Below are positions 57,421 to 64,000 of a stretch of DNA of 64,000 bases, piece by piece. The notes under the pieces are model-generated. The model saw nothing but the letters and a program-made list of their open reading frames with translations, searched no databases and was not told the origin of the DNA. The stretch comes from Adiantum capillus-veneris (lineage: Eukaryota > Streptophyta > Polypodiopsida > Polypodiales > Pteridaceae), in contig CM043944.1 in assembly GCA_014529385.2 (NCBI GenBank), forward strand, positions 90,945,914 to 91,009,913, read 5' to 3'. Each line of letters starts with the position of its first letter. Position 1 is the stretch's first letter. Position numbers and translations under genes: made by a program.

Positions 57421-58847
57421 GGCTTTTTTTCAGTTTTAGCCTTATTTTTAAGTATTTCACTTCATTTCATTTTGTACCTAGACATTGCATTAGATCCGCA
57501 AGGATCAAGGATTATATCAGTTTGATCCCATGACCTTTGAAGACCAATAATATAACATTTCATTTCAATTCACTCTCTCTATCTTTCCCCCCTCCCAATC
57601 CTACTTTTTGCAGTAGTAGACATGGGCGACACTCTGTAGAGTGACTGTTGCAATACTTTTTGGAACACCTTGCCATCCGTTACCTATGCCTACTGCTAGC
57701 CTCCAATTGGGTATCTACATGTTGTCATTGGGCTCCAATTGGCTCCATGCCACATTTTTTTTCTTATTTCTTCTGTCTCGGCATGATTAATCTCATGCAT
57801 GGTGTTGATTAATTGTGCCATAAAAGCAGTCATTAATGATACTCCCGTAATGGGATGTGTATACAATTATGTCTATTCGATCAGCAATCATGCTTGGGGA
57901 TAGGATATTTTTTGAGCGCTCATACCTACATGGCACTAGTAGTTTCTCTTCATTGTGTAGGGTTCTTTTCCTTGAGACATTGCTTGCTGAGCACCTTGCT
58001 TGTCAGTGGTGGGGAGAGCTACAATATTTTTCCATGCTTGTGATGGGAAGCAATATTCGAGACAAATCATTTTCCTAACCATACACAGAAAGAGGAAAGT
58101 TTAGAAGAATGACTTGTATTTTTTCTCTTTACACTCCTCTTAAATTTCAAGTGGAATGATTTTTTTTCCTCTTGATCCTAAGGGGCATTATTGAATTTTC
58201 AAGTAACATGATTGTAAGCTGAGACACACTTTCCCAGGTGGGAAGGGCTACAGTTTTCAATCTTGTACAGTCTGTGTCTATTTTTTAAAATTTTTTTGTT
58301 TTCTTTTGTTTTGTTTGGCTTTGATATTTGTGTGTCTATATTAAGGAGGAGATAAGCGTTGTTATGTCCCTTGGTATTTCAGTGTTTGTGTATCCCTTCA
58401 AAGATGACCATTGAAAGTAGTTCCTACAGGAAAAAAAAAGTAAATAAATAAAATAAAAATTTAAACACATAATTCTCTTTGAGAGAGCAATGGTGGATAT
58501 CAAACATTGGATCAGAGTAATCATAGCAATGTTTGTTGATCGAGTTAGGACTTGCCAAAAATATTTTTCCTGATTGAAGAAAATAAGGGCACACCTACAG
58601 CTCTTTTGCTTTTTTTAAAAGTCAATATTCAAAGATTTTCAGGTATTCAGTACACTACAACTGGTAAAACTTTGTCAATTTACTTGAAGGAAAGATGGAA
58701 TCTAGCAAATATTTTGCTATTTTAGCTAGTTTCAACAACACTGACAAAATTTGACTAGCTTCTAATTTTCTTGCAACAACAATCAATGGGGTTTTATATA
58801 TATATATATATATATATATAATTTAAAAATAAATAAATAAATAAAAC
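57421..58847. other. AT-rich non-coding region
   Basis: No supported gene. A (TA)n of about 12 units lies at 58796-58820, followed by an AAAT-rich run. Confidence 0.5.
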
Positions 58848-59206
58848 TTACTCACATATACAGTCCACCTCACCGATATATGACACCCATGTGTACGACT
58901 TGAACTTTATGGCATCTGTACTTTGGGTTGTTCTACCTTGCATGACATTACTCAAATGATGAATTTTTCTGTTGCCCTTTATTTTCAAGAACTTGTTTAA
59001 GCATTTGACGATTTGGATACTAGTCACTTCTTCAAACCGCCTCCAGGTACGTAACTTTACGTTGTTAACTATGCTAACTCTCTTGTCTACAACTCTGGAT
59101 GTGTCTACTACCCGCATTCCAAAAGAGAACAACACAGTTACAACCGTCTCCAGCTTGTACGAGCATTCTATTTTTGTGCGACCCCCTAATCCGAATGGTC
59201 ACTCTT
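58848..59206 (-). pseudogene. Unidentified coding-like fragment
   Basis: A minus-strand frame of about 118 codons reads PFGLGGRTKIECSYKLETVV, SFGMRVVDTSRVVDKRVSIV, LRTWRRFEEVTSIQIVKCLN, QGRTTQSTDAIKFKSYTWVS and ends IGEVDCICE-stop. It is basic and protein-like, with no family I recognise. An in-frame TGA lies directly upstream, so the start is unknown. Confidence 0.4.
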
Positions 59207-59390
59207 TCAATTATAGCTCTCTATGCATGCACACACTGCTTCGGCTTTTATTTCTCATTAATTTAAAGGATTTTTCATTATGATCATTTCTCATTAAGCT
59301 ATACAGCTACTCATGTGAGCTAAGGTGCTCTAGGACAGTGAACAACAGTTTGTAAGTATCCTCCAAATTTGTCTCACACAGGTGATAAAT

Positions 59391-60572
59391 GTTATATGCC
59401 TAGCCTAGTCAATTGGTCACAACCACACAGATTCGCCAATTTAGGCAGTGTGTAGATACTCATCCTGGTGCAGATCCACCGATTTAGGTAGTGTGTAAAT
59501 GCTCACCTTGGTGTAGATTCATCGATTTAGTCAACACCAGTTATCTGTGCAGATCCGCCGATTTAGGCAGCACACTAACAACTTGCAAATTCACAATTGT
59601 AAATACAGATCCGCCGATTTAGGCAGCATTAGTGCAGATTCGCCGATTTAGGTAGCGCGTCTTATTGGTGTAGATTCGCCGATTTAGGCAACACCGATCA
59701 CAAAATCATGCTGCAGTGACTAGCCACCACTGTAACTGGTATGATTTTATTACTCGGGTATAGAAAATGAAAGATATTTTGGATTTGGATTTGGATTTGG
59801 AATTGGTATATGATGATTTTCTATCACGACAGTATTTATGAAAGTGAACTTGAGATTGATGAGAATTGATGAGTGTGACCAATGATATCCTGATTTATCA
59901 GGGTATGACATATACTGCTTATTCTAGTGGTATGGGACACTAGAATAGGTAGTATGTGGATGACGGCAGGCATAAGCAATATTGTCTAAATTTATGAATT
60001 TTGTTACTATTTGATACAGATTTCTAATCATTGTTTTTGACAAGTATTATTTGCAGATTTCTATCTTCGCAATTGAGGACAGTTGCTTTCCAACGGAGAG
60101 GTATGTTATAGAATTGACATTTTATTATTATTGCAGCTGACAGGTGGAAAAGACTAGACCAAGCTTGGCCTATGCGAACGGATTTGTATATCATGTAGAT
60201 TTTATTATTTAAGTGCTCTTTTATGAGTTTGGCCATTTATGACTGGCCGGCCAATTTGTACTCACTTTGACCATTCAAGAATCTATAAATTAAATATGTG
60301 CAAGAGGGAAATGGGCACTCTTGCACAGGGGGAGATTGCACCCAGTGTCTGTGTACTTCTTCTCCCCTCTCTTCTCTTCTCTCTCGCCGTGCCAGGCGTA
60401 GCACTCCGCTTTAGGAGGTGCGCCTGCGCGTGCTCTCTCGCTCTATCTCCCTCTCTGTCTCTTTCTGCTCGTGTGCAAGGATGGTTGCCAGGTATGCAGA
60501 TTTGTGTGTTTCATCGTCTATAGTATCTAGTTTTGGTATTCTGCAGGGCTCTCCGCGCTCCCGTTTGTAGCA
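59391..60572 (+). mobile_element. LTR of family L, nearly full-length, apparently solo
   Basis: About 1.18 kb from TGTTATATGCC to TTTGTAGCA. The first third carries seven copies of a 'gcagat(t/c)cgccgatttaggcag' motif (59428-59697). The following bases (gttttcatc) are not a primer site, and no matching flank duplication is seen (ataaa / gtttt), so edges or history are uncertain. At 59954 it preserves the uninterrupted sequence that the 15.4-kb Ty3 element split in the other copy. Confidence 0.75.
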
Positions 60573-61027
60573 GTTTTCATCAAATTATGGTAAAAATCCT
60601 CTACATTCTTCTCGATATAGCTACGTCCTAACTTCTTCTTCTTCTTCATAAGATGTTAATCAAGACCCTAATTGGAGTGTTCTTGACTTGGTCATACCTC
60701 ATGTCATTGAAACTTTTTGTCCACTTTCTTTTTTTCTCTAGACTTAGTCTAATACAAACAATCAAATACCGTAGCTCTCTCTCATCTGTTGACATCCATA
60801 GATCTTGAAAATTGTATACAAACCTATTATGACTCTTAGCAATTTTCTACTATTCAAGCACCTATATTATTCCAAAGCATGCATAAACACTCCAAGGAAA
60901 AATACTTACAACAATTAATAACTGCATGAGGATCATTGTCAAAAATGAGTAATTAAAAGGTACTTAGCTCCAAGTTTGTCACAATCTCCCTTTCTACAAT
61001 CCATTTCTCACTAGGATTGATGATCTA
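60573..61027. other. Non-coding spacer between two LTRs of opposite orientation
   Basis: AT-rich. Read on the minus strand it would be the start of the internal region of the LTR at 61042-61515, but no gag could be recognised. Confidence 0.45.
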
Positions 61028-61041
61028 TTCTTTGATACCGC
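61028..61041 (-). promoter_or_regulatory. Primer-binding site, iMet-like, decayed
   Basis: On the minus strand GCGGTATCAAAGAA follows the LTR end TTTTTTGCA. It keeps GGTATCA of the iMet site but differs downstream. Confidence 0.55.
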
Positions 61042-61515
61042 TGCAAAAAACAGAGAGCGGAGCGTGCGTGAAAAATACTCAAAAAATACATGCTAAAATG
61101 AATAAATCAATAGTTTTGCATACCTGGTGAACACCACAAGCATATAACCGAATCTATACACAATTTGTGAGAGACAGAGAGCGAAAAAGAGTGAGAAAGC
61201 ACGTGTAGGTGCACCTCTTAGAGCAGCGGAGTGCTACACCACCACGGCGAGAGAGGAGAAAAGAGAGGAGAGAAGAATAGCACAGACACTCGGCACAATC
61301 TCCCCCCGTGCCAGAGTGAGCATTTCCCTCTTGCATATATTTGTCTATAGATTTCTTGAATGCTCAAAATGAATTTTGATTGTTCGACAGGACATAATAA
61401 TGAACATAGCTCATAAAGAGCACTTGAATAATAAAATGTACATAAATGTGATATCCTTTTGCTTAGGCCCTAGATTTTGCCACCTAGTGATTTTCCTTTT
61501 CCAGTACAGATCCTC
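61042..61515 (-). mobile_element. LTR of family L, 3' part
   Basis: On the minus strand it matches the last ~475 bp of the family, with TATGAGCTATGTTCATTATT, CTCTCGCCGTGGTGGTG, TGCTTGTGGTGTTCACCAGG blocks, ending TTTTTTGCA at 61042. It is closer to the split copy at 32780-33418 than to 59391-60572 in the GAGCATTCAAGAAATCT region. Confidence 0.75.
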
Positions 61516-61798
61516 CATCTAGCTTTGTCGCTTTTATAACAAAGCAGTCTATCAAGCAATTGATACAAAAAACAAATACCTTCACATCCTTTAAAGTACC
61601 AAATCACGTAGCCTTCTTATGGTTCACTAGCCATATCTTCACATTGACCATTAAGTAATGCTAGAGCAAGGAGGCTATGGAGGGTGTCTTAGTGTAGAAT
61701 TCATGGTGTAAATAAGTGTGCATACACAAGAGAGAGGTAGAGAGAGAGTGGTAAGCAATGTAGACTCAAAAAGATAATGCTTGCTTCTATCATTTCGA
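61516..61798. other. Non-coding spacer
   Basis: Nothing recognised apart from a short (GA)n at 61732-61748. Confidence 0.5.
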
Positions 61799-62460
61799 GA
61801 AAATGTGACATAAATGGCGGTAAAAAATGGCAGTCATCATGTAAAAGTCTCATTACCTACTTAAAAGCTGGCATGCCACTTCTTTGGTGCCATTTATGTG
61901 CATAAATGGCAACCATCATGTAAAAGTGCCATTTCCTACATAAGAAATGGAAAGTCACTTCTTTTGGTGCCATTTATGTAGCATAAATGGCAATAAGAAG
62001 TGGCAGTCATCATGTAAAAGTGCCATTTATAATGTAAGACATGGTGGTCACTTCTTTTGGTGCCATTTATGTGGCATGAATGGCAATAAGAAATGGCACC
62101 CTTTACGTAAAAATGCCATTTTTTATGCAAGTAATGGCAAGCCAGTTTTGCTGGATGCCATTTGTGCAGCATAAATGTCAACAAGAAACGGTAGTCCACA
62201 TGTAAAAGTGTCATTTCTTATGCTAAAAAAATTTGGGCGATTTCTTAGATGTCATTTATGTGGCATAAATGGTAGTAAAAAATGGCATATAGAAAATAAA
62301 AGTGCCATATCTTACATAAGAAATGGTGGGTTGTTTTTAAGGTGCCACATATCCATACACGGAATGGAAATATGGAACAACACAAGGAAATGTGAGTGGA
62401 ATCATCATCAGAAAACGGTAGTAAAAAATGGTGGCCTTCAGGAAAATATGTCATTTCTAT
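61799..62460. repeat. Tandem array of ~90-bp palindromic units
   Basis: Seven or so diverged units. 'cataaatggca' occurs at about 61808, 61901, 61982, 62074, 62170 and 62263 (steps of 92, 81, 92, 96, 94), each preceded by 'tgccatttatg', so every unit can fold on itself. Units also share 'catgtaaaagtgccatttc' and 'tcacttcttttggtgcc'. Frames on both strands are readings of the repeat, not genes. Confidence 0.85.
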
Positions 62461-62953
62461 AATGTAATGTGCTTAATGGAGTATCTCTAAGAGATAAGTA
62501 TGTTGCAATTGGATCCAATCACATTTCCTCTTGAATACATGATTCTCTTGGTGACCGATTCTTGGTACTATGCATGATACATAGACTTGATGTGCAATTC
62601 AAATTAACACCTACTACCAGAGGCTACCATCCATTGTGTACTTATAGCCTCATACACATGCCTTGGATAGTAGCGAGTGAAAGGCACAAGAGTGCAACTC
62701 TACTCGCTCAAACCAAACTTTGTAGCTCATTGAAGATTTTTGATTGCTATTCTATTGCTCGTCATCTTATATTAGTAGCTCTTTTCCTTTAGATATGAGG
62801 CACACTATCCAAAGGCATGAAGTCATTCTAAACCTTTTCGCCTACCATGACTTACTATTGTCAGTAGAATCAGTGTTGTCAATTCTACTTGGCCTTTGAG
62901 TGTTGTGAGTTCATTCCTTCTAATTAAGCTCTATATCATAATGGTGCATTGGA

Positions 62954-63000
<47 letters not shown>

Positions 63001-63483
63001 ATCTTTTTTGTCTCTCCCTCCATCTCTCGCTATCTTTTGCCTCAACATGTCTTCTCGTCTCTCCAAAGCACAATATGCCAACCATTCTTTCTATCTCTCT
63101 GTGCCTCTATCTGCACACCATGTGACTCTCTCCCTAGCACTCAATGGACACTGGTTGGAACCTCTCGGATGTTGCAACTATTGACATGTGTAAAGAATGG
63201 GGGGGGGGGGGGAGGGATCCTTTCTCCTTTTATAGTTGTATAGATTCTAGCCAACACAACTGAATAAGGAGGCAATAGTTGAGCTCTCCCTTGATTTAAC
63301 CTTCATATCATGCTCCTCAAAGCCTTTTTTCAAAAACATGTGTGAATTTGTAAATGACGACACCCTGCTTGTTATCTTCTGCTAGATAGTCTTGATGCGT
63401 GCTTGACTCTCCCTCCTCTTCTCTTTCTCTTCCTTAGCCTTGCATTTGTTGATCTTTTTTTGCATCATGCTTCATTCTCCTTC

Positions 63484-63519
<36 letters not shown>

Positions 63520-63806
63520 CCCCCCCCTTCCCCCCCCTTAGCCTTGTGTTGTCTGATCTTGTTATGTCGAATCTACTCGAGTTTACCCATCCACTCCTTG
63601 TATGCCTTCTTAATCTCCCGATGTTGCTAGTTGTGTTGCTCTGAAGAGGGTAGAGGCTAACTTTGATTGAGGAAGTGCATATAGACTTAGGGTTTTTCTA
63701 CTTACAGCTAGATATACCTCTCTCGCTCTCTCTCTCTCTTTGGTGGTATGAGAGAGAGTCTCTCTCTCTAGATCTCTCTTTTTGGTGGTGAGAGAGAGGA
63801 GAGATC

Positions 63807-63856
<50 letters not shown>

Positions 63857-64000
63857 CACAGGTAAATGCTCGTAGCAGTAAGGGGAAGGTGTGACCTTTT
63901 TGTAAGGAAAAGGTCACACAAATGCAAGATGACACCACCATCAGCGATATGGTGTCTCTTTGCGCAATGATTATATGGGTGAGGTAGTGCCTGCCTCTAG
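62461..64000. other. Non-coding region with microsatellites
   Basis: (TC)n at 62960-62993, poly(G) at 63199-63211, (TC)n-(C)n at 63487-63536 and (GA)n at 63808-63851. Imperfect GAGA/TCTC inverted pairs occur around 63720-63850. No gene supported. Confidence 0.55.

Noticed and set aside
59428-59697. CRISPR-like array
   Set aside because: Repeat spacing varies, repeats are imperfect, and the array lies within a plant LTR; there are no cas genes.
61936-62462. Opposing frames of about 70-95 codons (WHFYMM..., WCHLCSING...)
   Set aside because: They are translations of the palindromic tandem repeat, and both strands are equally open.

Overview
This window looks like nuclear DNA from a land plant with a large, repeat-rich genome. 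It has no operons, almost no intact host genes, several LTR retrotransposons (a chromovirus with plant-type LTRs and a Tat/Athila-like Ty3 element), LINE fragments, one plausible GT-AG intron and very many (GA)n, (GT)n and poly(G) tracts. I cannot name the species; a seedless plant or other large-genome plant would fit. No rRNA, tRNA or CRISPR was recognised.

Layout. 1-4875: 3' part of a retroelement that codes for Gag/protease-like protein but has no reverse transcriptase, ending in a polypurine tract and an LTR. 4876-7727: non-coding, with a perfect 24-bp hairpin and a diverged ~460-bp duplication. 7728-16743: complete Ty3 chromovirus on the minus strand, flanked by the 5-bp duplication CTCCG; its gag-pol is broken by stops and frameshifts although the LTRs are very similar. 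16744-22700: a mosaic of three items (two 5'-truncated LINE pieces, a SWIM zinc-finger fragment, an unidentified coding-like stretch), a G-rich/C-rich foldback and long microsatellites. 22701-30275: a second, older relative of the first element on the minus strand, with leader, primer-binding site and one LTR. 30276-31775: two host-like gene remnants, one reading as a ubiquitin-like fold split by a short intron.

32780-49403: an LTR of another family (minus strand) split in two by a complete 15.4-kb Ty3 element (33419-48831, duplication ACATA, LTRs of about 2.7-2.9 kb). That element has a Gag with four CCHC knuckles, protease, a coiled linker, RT, RNase H, integrase and a downstream ORF; it is riddled with stop codons. 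49404-64000: mostly non-coding, with a 68-bp poly(G), further LTRs of the same family as the split one (53390-54084 with a primer site, 59391-60572 nearly full length, 61042-61515 partial), a third LINE fragment, two short unidentified coding-like stretches and a tandem array of palindromic ~90-bp units.

The most unusual item is the pol-less retroelement lineage (1-4875 and 22701-30275). Its long ORF carries two successive retropepsin-like domains, two short-spaced zinc knuckles, and in the first copy a C-terminal array of repeated 'WIP..LL..QGFY..N..IW' motifs of unknown function. The elements do not form a pathway together; the biology here is nested insertion, decay, and possible supply of RT/integrase in trans to the pol-less family.
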